64,000 nt of DNA from Pacificitalea sp040119125 (GCA_040119125.1 JBEDTR010000016.1:124001-188000); one strand, 5' to 3'; positions 8,760 to 18,674 are shown, counted from the first letter of the stretch. Notes: generated by a model not told the origin, from the letters alone. Made by a program: numbers and translations.

Positions 8760-9467
8760 ATGCCTGCGCCGATTTCGGTTATCATTCCGACTTGGAATGC
8801 CGCCGCCGTGCTGCCTGATACGCTCGCCTCGCTGGTCGAAGGGCTCGGGGCCGGGTTGATCCGTGAGTTGATCGTCAGCGACGGTGGCTCGGTCGATGCC
8901 ACATGCGCGATCGCCCGCGAGGCGGGTGCGGAGGTGGTCGCGGGCATGCCGGGGCGGGGGGCGCAGATCGGCGCAGGGCTGGCGACGGCACGCGCGCCGT
9001 GGCGGCTGGTGCTTCATGCCGATACATGGCTGGCGCCGGGATGGAGCGGGCCGGTAAGCGATCATCTGTCCCATCCCGACCGCGCCGCGCATTTCCGGCT
9101 GGCATTTCGCGCCCGCGGGGCCGCGCCGCGATTGGTGGCAGGCTGGGCGAACCTGCGCAGCCGCTGGGCGGGGCTGCCCTACGGCGATCAGGGATTGCTG
9201 ATCCACCGCGATCTGCTGGCGGCACGCGGCGGCTACCCGGCACTACCGCTGATGGAGGATGTGGCGATGGCACGGGCGCTGCGCGGCGCGTTCAGCGTGC
9301 TGCCGGTCACGGCACAAACATCGGCCGCGCGCTATGCGGATGAGGGCTGGCTGCGGCGCGGCGCGGGCAATCTGTGGCTGCTCGCCCGCTACATGGGCGG
9401 CGCCCCGCCCGAGAGACTGGCCGCAGCCTACAGGCCGCGCTTCGCGTCTTCCGATTTGCGGAACTGA
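8760..9467 (+). CDS. TIGR04283-type glycosyltransferase (family 2 fold)
   Basis: A 235-residue GT-A fold transferase. It opens with ISVIIPTWNAAAVLPDTLASL, the standard family-2 start, has SDGGSVDAT for the nucleotide-sugar site, and a DXD-like HADTW near residue 84. The PYGDQGLLIHRDL and PLMEDVAMARAL segments are typical of the short TIGR04283 group. The acceptor is not known. Its last 40 bases overlap the tail of the convergent exporter gene. GGATGAGGAGCGCGG precedes the ATG. Confidence 0.82.
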   Translation: MPAPISVIIPTWNAAAVLPDTLASLVEGLGAGLIRELIVSDGGSVDATCAIAREAGAEVVAGMPGRGAQIGAGLATARAPWRLVLHADTWLAPGWSGPVSDHLSHPDRAAHFRLAFRARGAAPRLVAGWANLRSRWAGLPYGDQGLLIHRDLLAARGGYPALPLMEDVAMARALRGAFSVLPVTAQTSAARYADEGWLRRGAGNLWLLARYMGGAPPERLAAAYRPRFASSDLRN

Positions 9468-11464
9468 AGCCGGTAGAGCTTGGCATAATGGCCGTCGAGC
9501 GCGAGCAGCTCTTCGTGGCTGCCGCTTTCCACGACCTCGCCCGCATCCATCACCACGATTTTCGACGCGTTGCGGATGGTCGAAAGCCGATGCGCGATAA
9601 CGATGGTCGTGCGTCCGGTGCTGAGGCTGTCGAGCGCCTGCTGCACCACGGCCTCCGATTGCACGTCAAGCGCGGAGGTGGCCTCATCGAGCAACAGGAT
9701 CGGGCGGTTGCGCAGCAAGGCCCGCGCGATGGCGATCCGCTGTCGTTGACCGCCCGACAGGTTCGATCCACGCGTGCCTGCGGGACTGTCGATGCCATTG
9801 GGCAGGCTGTCGATGAAATCCGCGATATGAGCGGCCCGCAGGACGCGGTCCAGTTCTTCTTCGCTGACCTTCTTGCGGCCCAACAGGATGTTGTCGCGCA
9901 GAGATTCGTCGAACAGCGCCGCATCCTGACTGACGATGGAAAATTGCCCGCGCAAGTCGCCCAAGGCAAACGAGCGCGTGTCGATGCCGCCAAGCGAAAT
10001 CACCCCGGAATCAGGATCGATCAACCGCGTCAGCAGGTTGAAGACCGTGCTCTTGCCCGCGCCTGATGCCCCTACCAGCGCGGTGGTCTTGCCCGCCTCG
10101 GCGACAAACGAACATCCCCTCAGCACCGGCAGGTCGCCGTAATTCATCCGCACATCATCAAGCCGGATGTCTCCATGCGCCTCAGGAAGGTCGACGGGTT
10201 CTTCGGGGCTGGTGAGGCTGGGCCGGATGTCGAACAATGTCTTGATCCGGTGCAGGCTGACCGCGGTTTGCTGCCATGTGCCGCTCAGGCCCCCCAGACG
10301 GCGCAGCGGCTCGAATGCCAGCGCCATGGCGGTGAAGAAGGACATGAATTCGCCAACGGTCTTTTCGCCCGCGATGATCTCGGAGCCACCAAAGATCAGC
10401 ACCCCGAAGAACCCTACGCCGGTCATGATATCGATCAGGCCGGGGATCAGCGATTTGCCCAGCACGGCCTGCTGGGAGATCTTCACCGAATCCTGGCTCA
10501 GGCGCTTGAACCGCTTCGCCTGATAGGTTTCCAGCGCGTTAAGCTTCACCGGATTGATGCCGTGGAAAATCTCATCCAGCCGCGTCGACATCTTGCCCGC
10601 TAGGATGCGGCGTTTGTAGGCGGTCTTGCGGATGAAGCGCTGCACCAGAAAGGTCGGAAGCACCAGAAGCGGCGTGCCGATCAGCGCGACCAAAGTCCAT
10701 TGCCAGTCAATATAGAGCACCACCGAAAACAGCGAGATAAGCGAAATCGCATCCCGCCCGACCCCGGTGACCAGCGCGTTGGCGACCGAGCCGATGGCCC
10801 CGGTTTCGCCGCGCACCCGTTCCATCAGCGCACCGGGAGGATTGACCTGATGGAATTCGGAATCGAGCGTCATCAGATGCCGCAGCAGATCATTCTGGAT
10901 GCGCATGATGACGATTGAGGACACGCGCGTCAGCAGCACTTTCTGAATGACCGAGGTGGTCGCCCGCACCGTAAAAATCATCAGGATCGCAAAACCGACC
11001 CCGTAAAGTGCCGTGGAATTACCTTCGATGAACACCGTGTCGAACATCGGTTTCATCATGTAGCTGAGGAAACCCAGCATCGACCCTTCGACGGACATCA
11101 GCAGCCCGGCAAAGATGATCATGGGCAGGTGTTTGCGCAGGTAGCGATTGAAGAACCACGGAAAGAGACCCTTCTGCACGATGATTTCGTCGTCTTCATC
11201 AATCGCGCGGCGGCGGGTCAGGCGCGGCACGCTCCCGGCAGGCGGGGTCGCGGCTTCGGTTACCTGCGCGGCATTGTCCAGATTGCTGCCACCGCCTGCA
11301 GGCAGCGGCTCGCCGGGTTGTGATGCGCGCTCATCCTTGGCCGTTTGCACGGCGTTTGAGCTGTGGCTTGTCTCGGCCCCAGTTTCGGGCCCCGCCTCGG
11401 CGTTCTGGGCGTCAGATCCGCCGGCACTCTCGGGCAGGGGCGGTTTGCGGTCGGCATCAGTCAT
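9428..11464 (-). CDS. MsbA-like ABC exporter (fused permease and ATPase) with long disordered N-terminus
   Basis: A 678-residue half-transporter. Residues 1 to about 95 are Gly/Ala/Pro/acidic and look disordered, an unusual extension for this family. Six membrane helices follow (about 110-395), and the C-terminal ATPase has Walker A GASGAGKST, signature LSGGQRQR and Walker B LLLDEATSALD followed by the H-loop AHRLST. Related proteins flip lipid A precursors or other lipids across the inner membrane, which is the likely role here; drug export is possible. The ATG overlaps the stop of the upstream phosphatase-like gene (ATGA), so the two are translationally coupled. Confidence 0.88.
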   Translation of the reverse strand: MTDADRKPPLPESAGGSDAQNAEAGPETGAETSHSSNAVQTAKDERASQPGEPLPAGGGSNLDNAAQVTEAATPPAGSVPRLTRRRAIDEDDEIIVQKGLFPWFFNRYLRKHLPMIIFAGLLMSVEGSMLGFLSYMMKPMFDTVFIEGNSTALYGVGFAILMIFTVRATTSVIQKVLLTRVSSIVIMRIQNDLLRHLMTLDSEFHQVNPPGALMERVRGETGAIGSVANALVTGVGRDAISLISLFSVVLYIDWQWTLVALIGTPLLVLPTFLVQRFIRKTAYKRRILAGKMSTRLDEIFHGINPVKLNALETYQAKRFKRLSQDSVKISQQAVLGKSLIPGLIDIMTGVGFFGVLIFGGSEIIAGEKTVGEFMSFFTAMALAFEPLRRLGGLSGTWQQTAVSLHRIKTLFDIRPSLTSPEEPVDLPEAHGDIRLDDVRMNYGDLPVLRGCSFVAEAGKTTALVGASGAGKSTVFNLLTRLIDPDSGVISLGGIDTRSFALGDLRGQFSIVSQDAALFDESLRDNILLGRKKVSEEELDRVLRAAHIADFIDSLPNGIDSPAGTRGSNLSGGQRQRIAIARALLRNRPILLLDEATSALDVQSEAVVQQALDSLSTGRTTIVIAHRLSTIRNASKIVVMDAGEVVESGSHEELLALDGHYAKLYRLQFRKSEDAKRGL

Positions 11465-12276
11465 GCGTGGGGCCCTTCGGGTCGGTCAGCATCTGGTTTG
11501 GTCTCTGCCGTATCGGTCACCGCGTCCTCACGCTCCGGCGCGTCAACGGCCAAACCGTCCCGCACGCGCCGCTCTCGCCGCGACAGCGGCTCCGGCTCGC
11601 CGCGCAGCCGGGCAAAGCTGCGCGCGGCCTCGCGGCCATCATATTCCTCGCGGAACCACTCCTCCAGCCCGATCGGGCTTTCGGCGTTGCGCGCTTCATA
11701 GAGGTCAAGGATGTGATCCACGATGCCGGTTCGGGTCCATTTCAGATGCAGGTATTTCAGGCCCAGATGGGGGCGTGCCTGTTCCAGCGGCACCCCTTCG
11801 ATGATGACCTTATAGAGCACGGAAGCAAATCCGGCACGGTCGGCGCCCGACTTGCAATGCATCAAAACAGGCTTCTCGGCGGTCTTCATCGCGTCGATCA
11901 GCTTCAGGATTTCCGATTGGCGGGCAGGTTTGCGGGCGTAGATCTTGGCCACGGTCAGGTTCAGCCCCAGCTTCCGGCAGCTTTCCTCTTCGAACAGCCA
12001 CGGGCTTTGACGATCTTGGCCGCGCAGGTTCAACACGGTCTTGCCGCCCATCTCCTTGAACGCCTTCAGCCGGGAGTGGCCGGGATGGTTGGAGCGATAG
12101 ACGCCGTCGGCCACCTTGTCGAAGTTCGTCCACAGGTAGCGCAGAATGTGGTGATCCATCAGATGGAAGTGAAACCACGCCTCGCGCCGTTTCGCCGGGG
12201 TCGAGATGTCGTCGCCAAACGACAGCCGAACCTTGCGTTCCAGCGTCTTGAGCCGGGCTTTCAATGCGTCGAACAT
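11461..12276 (-). CDS. Dual-specificity/tyrosine phosphatase-like protein
   Basis: A 271-residue protein with the cysteine-phosphatase loop HCKSGADRAG (C-x5-R) near residue 143 and an upstream DRQSP/NLRGQ region of the kind seen in bacterial PTP/DSP proteins. The tail after about residue 215 is charged and probably flexible. The substrate could be phosphotyrosine, a phospholipid or a nucleotide. Coupling to the MsbA-like gene by a 4-base overlap suggests a shared envelope role, but this is inference. I chose the ATG at 12276 because AGGTGGGA precedes it; an in-frame GTG lies four codons upstream. Confidence 0.78.
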   Translation of the reverse strand: MFDALKARLKTLERKVRLSFGDDISTPAKRREAWFHFHLMDHHILRYLWTNFDKVADGVYRSNHPGHSRLKAFKEMGGKTVLNLRGQDRQSPWLFEEESCRKLGLNLTVAKIYARKPARQSEILKLIDAMKTAEKPVLMHCKSGADRAGFASVLYKVIIEGVPLEQARPHLGLKYLHLKWTRTGIVDHILDLYEARNAESPIGLEEWFREEYDGREAARSFARLRGEPEPLSRRERRVRDGLAVDAPEREDAVTDTAETKPDADRPEGPHA

Positions 12277-12411
12277 AGCGGTTCCCACCTGCGGACAGTC
12301 GCGCGGGGTCTATCGTGAAATGCCCTCCGCAGGCAAGGCGGCGCCCGGCGGATTGACGCCGCGCGCGCACGGACCTATCGCAGATAGACAGCCCTAGCCC
12401 GGAGTTTTCCC

Positions 12412-13617
12412 ATGACGCTTGCCCACGGTCGCCAATACCTTGCAATTCCCGGACCTTCGGTGATGCCCGATCGGGTGTTGCAGGCCATGCACCGCGCCGC
12501 GCCCAATATCTATACTGGCGAATTGCATGACATGGTCGGGGGCATGATCCCTGATCTACAGGCGCTGGCGCGCACGCGGCACAATGTTGCGATCTATATC
12601 GCCAACGGGCATGGGGCGTGGGATGCGTCCTTGGCCAATACCGTCAACCGGGGCGAGCGTGTGCTGGTTCTGGCGACGGGTCGTTTTGGTCTGGGCTGGG
12701 GGGATGCCGCGCGCGGCATGGGGATCGAAACCGACACCCTCGATTTCGGCAAGCAATCCACCATTGATCCCGATCAGCTATCCGCCGCGCTCGCCGCGCC
12801 GGGGGCGGGGGAGTATAAGGCGGTGCTGATGGTGCAGACCGACACTTCCACCTCCGTCAAGAACGATGTGCAGGCGGTGCGCGCCGCGCTGGATGCCGCA
12901 GGGCACCCGGCGCTCTTGATGGTCGATTGCATGGCGAGCCTTGGCTGCGATCCGTTCGAGATGGACGCATGGGGCGTCGATGTCATGGTGGCAGGCTGTC
13001 AGAAAGGTCTGATGACCCCGCCGGGGCTGGGGTTTGTGTTCTTCAACGACCGCGCTGCCGCGCAGCGCGAGACGGTGCAATTCGTGCCGCGCTATTGGGA
13101 TTGGAAGCCGCGCGCCGATCCGCAGGAATTCTATCAGTATTTCGGGGGCACCGCCGCCACGCATCACGCCTATGGCTTGCGCGCTGCGCTGGACATGATC
13201 GGCGAGGAGGGACTGGAAAATGTCTGGGCCCGCCACGCCACGCTGGCCCGCGCAATCTGGTCCGCGGCAGAGATCTGGGGCGGCGAAGGTCCGATCCGGC
13301 TCAACATCGCGGATCCTGCGCTGCGGGCTCATTCGGTGACCGCGTTCCGCACCGGCATGCCCTATGGGCGGCTGCTGCGCGATTGGGTCACCGAAAATGC
13401 GGGCGTCACGCTTGGGATCGGTGTCGGCATGAACACGCCCGAAGATCCCCGCGCCGAAGGGTATTTCCGCATCGGTCACATGGGGCATGTGAATGCCCAT
13501 ATGATCTTGGGTGTGCTGGGGGTGATCGAGGCGGGGTTGATCGCGCTGGATATTCCGCATGGGCAGGGCGCAGTGGCGGCAGCGGCTGCGGTCTGCGCGG
13601 CGCATCCCGCAGGCTGA
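12412..13617 (+). CDS. Class V aminotransferase, serine-glyoxylate / alanine-glyoxylate type
   Basis: A 401-residue PLP enzyme beginning GRQYLAIPGPSVMPDRVLQAM, the usual start of the alanine/serine-glyoxylate aminotransferase family. The Schiff-base lysine is in VMVAGCQKGLMTPPG near residue 201, and the aspartate that binds the pyridine nitrogen is in LLMVDCMASLG. Members use glyoxylate as amino acceptor; in methylotrophs the serine enzyme belongs to the serine cycle, elsewhere it serves photorespiratory or purine catabolism. No serine-cycle genes are adjacent, so the true donor is open. It appears to be a single gene. Confidence 0.85.
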   Translation: MTLAHGRQYLAIPGPSVMPDRVLQAMHRAAPNIYTGELHDMVGGMIPDLQALARTRHNVAIYIANGHGAWDASLANTVNRGERVLVLATGRFGLGWGDAARGMGIETDTLDFGKQSTIDPDQLSAALAAPGAGEYKAVLMVQTDTSTSVKNDVQAVRAALDAAGHPALLMVDCMASLGCDPFEMDAWGVDVMVAGCQKGLMTPPGLGFVFFNDRAAAQRETVQFVPRYWDWKPRADPQEFYQYFGGTAATHHAYGLRAALDMIGEEGLENVWARHATLARAIWSAAEIWGGEGPIRLNIADPALRAHSVTAFRTGMPYGRLLRDWVTENAGVTLGIGVGMNTPEDPRAEGYFRIGHMGHVNAHMILGVLGVIEAGLIALDIPHGQGAVAAAAAVCAAHPAG

Positions 13618-13650
13618 TCTGTTGGGGCAGCGCTGGGGTGCAGCGCTGTC

Positions 13651-14790
13651 CTACCCGCCTTCTTGCTTCACCGCCGCGCGCGCAGCGACCAGCGCGGCGG
13701 GCAATTCAGCCTCCAGCACCGCCAGTTCGCCTTCCGGCGCGCAGGATATTCGGATGCAGCGGTCCTGTGGCGCCGTGAAGGGCATCCGCACGAACACATC
13801 CCGCGCCGCCAATTCCGCCAATACCGCGCGCGCCAGATCGCCATCGCCGCCGCAATCGACACTGACAAAATTCGCGCCCGAGGGCAGCGGCTCCAGCCCT
13901 GCCGCAATCGCGATCTCGCCAATCCGCGCGCGGGCGGTCGCGGCCTCAGCCCGGACATGGGCCAGCCATTCTTGATCGGCAAGCGCGGCGCGCGCCCCCG
14001 CAGGCCCGACCCGTCCCATGCCAAAATGATTGCGGATCTTGTCGAAGCTGGCGATCAGATCGGGATGGGCGATGGCATAGCCACAGCGGATGCCCGCCAA
14101 CCCGTAAGCCTTGGAAAAAGTGCGGAAGCGGATCACCCGCCGGTCGGTCACATCCAGCGGCGGCGCGGTGCCGTCGGGGGCAAATTCGATATAGGCCTCG
14201 TCCAGCACCAACAGGCAGCCATCGGGCACGCCGTCGATCATGGCCTGCACTGTCGCGGCATCATGCCAACTGCCCATCGGGTTGTCGGGGTTGGACAGGT
14301 AGACAAGCTTCGCATCCGACGCTTGAGCCCGCGCAAGCAAGGCCTGCGGGTTCTCGTGATCCCCCTTGAACGGCTCATGCAGCATCTCGCCGCCGAAACC
14401 CGCGACATGATAGGCAAATGTCGGGTAGGAGCCGCGCGTCGCCACCACCCGGTCGCCGGGGGCGATCACCAGACGGCACAGATTGCCCAGCAGCCCGTCA
14501 ATGCCTTCGCCCACCAGCACGGCCTCGGCGGGCACGTCATGATGGGCGGCGAGCGCCATGCGCAGGTCATGGCATTCCGCATCACCGTATTTCCACGCCT
14601 CTGCGGCCTCAGTGGCCATCGCGGCAATGGCGCGGGGCGAGGGGCCAAAGCCGTTCTCATTCGCGCCAAGACGCGCGCGGAACGGCGCACCGCGTCGTCG
14701 CTCCAGCGTCTCGGGCGTCACAAAAGGCACGGTCTGCGGCAGGCTCTGAACGAGCGGCGTATAGCGGGGGCCGGGATGATGCTCTGTCAT
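13651..14790 (-). CDS. Class I/II aminotransferase, histidinol-phosphate aminotransferase-like
   Basis: A 379-residue PLP enzyme of the HisC-like branch. Landmarks are LGANENGFGPSPRA (substrate site), YLSNPDNPMGSW, VLDEAYIEF with the PLP aspartate, and FRTFSKAYGLAGIRCGY, where the lysine after S forms the Schiff base. The sequence MSQ-free start and absence of neighbouring his genes leave the substrate uncertain; histidinol phosphate or an aromatic amino acid is likely. The ATG at 14790 gives the normal family length, whereas the open frame reaching 14955 carries an unlike, low-complexity extension. It is convergent with the class V aminotransferase gene. Confidence 0.83.
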   Translation of the reverse strand: MTEHHPGPRYTPLVQSLPQTVPFVTPETLERRRGAPFRARLGANENGFGPSPRAIAAMATEAAEAWKYGDAECHDLRMALAAHHDVPAEAVLVGEGIDGLLGNLCRLVIAPGDRVVATRGSYPTFAYHVAGFGGEMLHEPFKGDHENPQALLARAQASDAKLVYLSNPDNPMGSWHDAATVQAMIDGVPDGCLLVLDEAYIEFAPDGTAPPLDVTDRRVIRFRTFSKAYGLAGIRCGYAIAHPDLIASFDKIRNHFGMGRVGPAGARAALADQEWLAHVRAEAATARARIGEIAIAAGLEPLPSGANFVSVDCGGDGDLARAVLAELAARDVFVRMPFTAPQDRCIRISCAPEGELAVLEAELPAALVAARAAVKQEGG

Positions 14791-15008
14791 GGTCGAAGGA
14801 GTAAGATATACGGGGCGGGCTTGGCAACCGGGGCTGGGGGGCGACCCTCCTGCGGCGCGGGCTATCCTGTCTGAGCGCAGCGTGCGGGTCCGGGATGCGC
14901 CGCCGCAATCAACCAGCCAAGACGCGCCTTCCACCACCGACGCCCCTTGCACCAAACCCCTGCGCCGCTACCCTCTGCGCCGGTCCCATTCAGCCGTAAG
15001 GAGCCCCG

Positions 15009-15782
15009 ATGCCAGAGCCCGAATTCCTCACCACCGCGCAGTCGCGCCGTATCGCCTATCATCGCAGCCGCGGCACCGGGCCTGCCAGCGTGCCGGGCGT
15101 AGTGTTTCTGGGCGGGCTGAAATCCGACATGCAGGGCACCAAGGCCACGCATCTCGAAGGGCTGGCCGGGATTCGCGGGCTCGATTTCCTGCGGTTCGAC
15201 TATTCCGGCCATGGCGAGAGCAGCGGCAGCTTTACGGATGGCTGTATCGGCGATTGGGCCGAAGACGCCGCCGAGGCGATCGGGGCGCTGACCGAAGGCC
15301 CGCAGATCCTGATCGGCTCCTCCATGGGCGGCTGGGTGTCGTTGTTGATGGCGCGGCAAATGCCCGAGCGCATCGCCGGGCTGATCACCATCGCCGCCGC
15401 GCCTGATTTCACCGATGCCATGTGGGACGACTTCACCCCTGAGCAGCGGCAGGAGATGGAGCAAACGGGGCAGGTGGCGCGGCCCTCAGACTATTCTGAC
15501 GAACCCTATATCATCACCCAGCGCATGATCGAAGACGGCGCAAACCAGCGGATTTTCGATCAAGCGTTGGATCTACCCTTTCCGGCACGGCTGTTGCAGG
15601 GCACGGCGGACACGGATGTGGATATGTCGGTGGCGCTGCGTCTGCTCGATCATGCGCAGGGGCCTGATATCCGGCTGGAGCTGTTGAAGCACGCCGATCA
15701 CCGGTTTTCCGATGCACCGTCACTGGCGGCGTTGGAACAGGCGCTTGATGAGGTGCTGACGCTGGCGCGTGCTCACGGCTGA
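15009..15782 (+). CDS. Alpha/beta hydrolase
   Basis: A 257-residue alpha/beta hydrolase. The nucleophile elbow is IGSSMGGWVS near residue 103, DYSGHGESSG lies near residue 66, and a terminal KHADHRF supplies the catalytic histidine near residue 222; the acid is probably the Asp in GTADTDVDM. The layout resembles ABHD10-like thioesterase/esterase proteins. Substrate unknown. It is followed by a bidirectional terminator shared with gltA. TAAGGAGCCCCG precedes the ATG. Confidence 0.85.
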   Translation: MPEPEFLTTAQSRRIAYHRSRGTGPASVPGVVFLGGLKSDMQGTKATHLEGLAGIRGLDFLRFDYSGHGESSGSFTDGCIGDWAEDAAEAIGALTEGPQILIGSSMGGWVSLLMARQMPERIAGLITIAAAPDFTDAMWDDFTPEQRQEMEQTGQVARPSDYSDEPYIITQRMIEDGANQRIFDQALDLPFPARLLQGTADTDVDMSVALRLLDHAQGPDIRLELLKHADHRFSDAPSLAALEQALDEVLTLARAHG

Positions 15783-15802
15783 GCCGGTAAGTGCAGAACG
15801 CA

Positions 15803-15830
15803 AAACGGCCGCCCCTCGGGGCGGCCGTTT
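15803..15830. terminator. Bidirectional terminator between the hydrolase gene and gltA
   Basis: AAACGGCCGCCC and GGGCGGCCGTTT form a 12-bp perfect stem with a CTCG loop. The A and T tracts allow it to end transcripts from both convergent genes. Confidence 0.88.
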
Positions 15831-15856
15831 CTGTATCTGGGGGTCGAAACCCGCGC

Positions 15857-17152
15857 TCAGCGGTCTTCGACTTCGACATAGTCGCGATAGGGCGCGCCGG
15901 TATAAAGCTGCCGGGGGCGACCGATACGCTGGGTGGGATCGGTCAGCATTTCCTTCCACTGCGAAATCCAGCCAACGGTGCGCGACAGCGCAAAGATCGG
16001 CGTGAACATCGAGGTGGGGAAGCCCATCGCATCGAGGATGATGCCGGAATAGAAATCCACGTTGGGGTAGAGCTTCTTCTCGATGAAATACTCGTCCTCG
16101 GTGGCGACCTTCTCCAGCTCCTTGGCGACCTGAAGCGTGGGGTTGTTTTCGATCCCCAGCAGGTCCAGCACCTCGTCGGCGGATTTCTTCATGACCTTCG
16201 CGCGCGGGTCGAAGTTCTTGTAGACCCGGTGGCCAAAGCCCATCAGGCGGAAGGGATCGTCCTTGTCCTTTGCGCGGGCGATGTATTCGGGGATGCGGTC
16301 GACGGTGCCGATCTCGCGCAGCATCTCAAGGCAGGCCTGATTGGCGCCGCCATGGGCCGGACCCCAGAGACAGGCAATGCCAGCCGCGATGCAGGCGAAC
16401 GGGTTCGCGCCCGAGGACGACGCCAGACGTACGGTCGAGGTCGAGGCGTTCTGCTCGTGATCGGCATGCAGCGTAAAGATGCGGTCCATCGCGCGGCTCA
16501 GCACCGGATCGACATGGAATTCCTCGGCAGGCACCGAGAAGCACATGCGCAGGAAGTTCGACGCATAGTCGAGATCGTTGCGCGGATACACGAAGGGCTG
16601 ACCGATCGAATATTTATAGGCCATCGCGGCGATCGTCGGCATTTTGGCGATCAGGCGGATGGAAGCCACCTCACGCTGCCACGGATCGGCAATATCGGTG
16701 CTGTCATGGTAGAAGGCCGACATTGCGCCAACCACGCCCACCATTGTCGCCATCGGATGCGCATCGCGGCGGAAACCACGGAAGAAGTTGTGCATCTGCT
16801 CGTGGATCATCGTGTGATTGGTCACACGGCTTTCGAAATCCTCCAGCTGTGCGGCGGTCGGCAGCTCACCATAAAGCAGCAGATAGCAGACCTCGAGGAA
16901 ATGCGACTGCTCGGCCAGCTGGTCAATCGGGTAGCCGCGATGCAGCAGCTCGCCCTTGTCACCGTCGATGAAGGTGATGGTCGACTCGCAAGACGCGGTC
17001 GAGGTGAACCCCGGATCATAGGTAAAGACATCGCCTTGCGCATAGAGCTTGCGAATGTCGATCACGTCCGGGCCTGCGGTAGGGGACATCATGGGCAGTT
17101 CGAGGGTCTTGTCCCCAAAGCTGAGCTTCGCTGTCTTGTCTGTGTCGGCCAT
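15857..17152 (-). CDS. gltA: Citrate synthase
   Basis: A 431-residue type II citrate synthase, condensing acetyl-CoA and oxaloacetate to citrate at the entry of the TCA cycle. The two catalytic histidines are in LWGPAHGGANQA (near residue 270) and MGFGHRVYKNFDPRA (near residue 309), and the catalytic Asp is in PNVDFYSG (near residue 366). The N-terminal small domain found in hexameric Gram-negative enzymes is present. The ATG at 17152 follows AAAGGGAACGAT. It lies 85 bases downstream of gltX on the same strand, a pairing I recall from other Rhodobacterales. Confidence 0.97.
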   Translation of the reverse strand: MADTDKTAKLSFGDKTLELPMMSPTAGPDVIDIRKLYAQGDVFTYDPGFTSTASCESTITFIDGDKGELLHRGYPIDQLAEQSHFLEVCYLLLYGELPTAAQLEDFESRVTNHTMIHEQMHNFFRGFRRDAHPMATMVGVVGAMSAFYHDSTDIADPWQREVASIRLIAKMPTIAAMAYKYSIGQPFVYPRNDLDYASNFLRMCFSVPAEEFHVDPVLSRAMDRIFTLHADHEQNASTSTVRLASSSGANPFACIAAGIACLWGPAHGGANQACLEMLREIGTVDRIPEYIARAKDKDDPFRLMGFGHRVYKNFDPRAKVMKKSADEVLDLLGIENNPTLQVAKELEKVATEDEYFIEKKLYPNVDFYSGIILDAMGFPTSMFTPIFALSRTVGWISQWKEMLTDPTQRIGRPRQLYTGAPYRDYVEVEDR

Positions 17153-17237
17153 ATCGTTCCCTTTCTCCATCGCGCCTCCCCCGTCGGGAGGGCGGATCAA
17201 CTCTTCCCGCGCGGCCCCGCGCCGGTCAGTGCGACCG

Positions 17238-18674
17238 TCACGAAGGCGCCTGCACCGCGGCACGGGTCGCGGCATCATTCAGCCGGGCGAGGGTTTCGTC
17301 CCGGCCAAGAACCAACATCATGTCGAATATGCTGGGCGACACGGCCCGGCCCGACAGAACGGCCCGGAGCGGTCCGGCGAGCTTGCCGAGCTTCTGCCCA
17401 TGCGCCTCTGCCACCTGCGCTACCGCGCTCTCCAATTCGTCCCGCGTCCAGCTAGCATTTTGCAACTGCGGCGTCAATTCTGTCAGTATACCGTCGGATA
17501 CCGATGCCAGCGCCTTCGCTGCTTTCTCATCCGGCTCAATGGGCCGAGAGGTCAGGACAAAGTGCGCTTTTTCAAGGAGTTCCGGAAGGTTCTTAGCGCG
17601 CTCCTTCAGGCAGTACATTCCCGCCATCAACCCGTTCTTTTGCGGCTCGGACAGGGCGGGCTTTCCTGTGACTGTCAGGTAAGCCTCGATTTCATGCAAC
17701 AGCGCAGCATCCTCGGCCATGGCGATCTGCTGACCGCAGACATGGTCGAGCTTCTTGAAATCGAGCCGGGCTGCGGATTTGGTGATCCCATCCAGATCGA
17801 ACCACTCGCGGGCCTGCGCATCGCTGAACACCTCGTCATCGCCATGCGACCAGCCCAGACGGGTCAGGTAATTGCGCATGCCCGCGGCGGGGTAGCCCAT
17901 TTTCTGGTATTCCTCGACACCGGTCGCGCCGTGGCGTTTGCTGAGCTTCTTGCCATCGGGGCCGAGGATCAGCGGAATATGCGCCCAGACCGGCACGTCC
18001 CAGCCCATGCCATGATAGACCAGCATCTGGCGCGCAGCGTTGTTGAGATGGTCGTCGCCTCGGATCACATGGGTGATGCCCATGTCGTGATCGTCGACGA
18101 CGACCGCCAGCATGTAGGTGGGCGTCCCGTCGGAGCGCAGCAAGATCATGTCGTCGAGCTGGTCGTTGCGGATGGTGACATCGCCCTGCACCTCATCCGC
18201 GATCACCGTCTGCCCGTCGAGCGGCGCCTTGATGCGGATCGCATAGGGCGCGTCGGGATGGCTGGCGGGATCGGCGTCGCGCCACGGTGACCGATAAAGC
18301 GTCGAACGGCCCTCGGCCCGCGCGGCTTCGCGGAACTCGGCGATTTCTTCCTGCGTGGCAAAGCATTTATAGGCATGGCCATTGTCGAGCAGCGCGCGCG
18401 CCACTTCGGCATGTCGATCGGCCTGTGCGGCCTGACTGACCGCCTCGCCATCCCAGTCGAGCCCAAGCCAGCGCATGCCGGTCTCAATCGCCGCCGTCGC
18501 CTCGGGGGTCGAACGCTCGCGGTCGGTATCTTCGATCCGCAGCAGGAATTTGCCACCACGGCCACGGGCATAAAGCCAGTTGAACAGCGCGGTGCGCGCC
18601 GTGCCGATATGCATGTATCCGGTGGGGGACGGGGCAATACGGGTGACGACCGGACCGTTCGGCATTGGGGGCAT
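17238..18674 (-). CDS. gltX: Glutamyl-tRNA synthetase
   Basis: A 478-residue class I aminoacyl-tRNA synthetase that charges tRNA with glutamate in the cytoplasm. The HIGH-type motif is PSPTGYMHIGTAR near residue 15 and the KMSKS-type loop is KLSKRHGA near residue 245. The C-terminal helical anticodon-binding domain is complete, ending NDAATRAAVQAPS. The start ATG at 18674 is supported by CAGAGGTTA; a second ATG three codons later is less likely. It is divergent from comEC across a short gap. Confidence 0.97.
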   Translation of the reverse strand: MPPMPNGPVVTRIAPSPTGYMHIGTARTALFNWLYARGRGGKFLLRIEDTDRERSTPEATAAIETGMRWLGLDWDGEAVSQAAQADRHAEVARALLDNGHAYKCFATQEEIAEFREAARAEGRSTLYRSPWRDADPASHPDAPYAIRIKAPLDGQTVIADEVQGDVTIRNDQLDDMILLRSDGTPTYMLAVVVDDHDMGITHVIRGDDHLNNAARQMLVYHGMGWDVPVWAHIPLILGPDGKKLSKRHGATGVEEYQKMGYPAAGMRNYLTRLGWSHGDDEVFSDAQAREWFDLDGITKSAARLDFKKLDHVCGQQIAMAEDAALLHEIEAYLTVTGKPALSEPQKNGLMAGMYCLKERAKNLPELLEKAHFVLTSRPIEPDEKAAKALASVSDGILTELTPQLQNASWTRDELESAVAQVAEAHGQKLGKLAGPLRAVLSGRAVSPSIFDMMLVLGRDETLARLNDAATRAAVQAPS

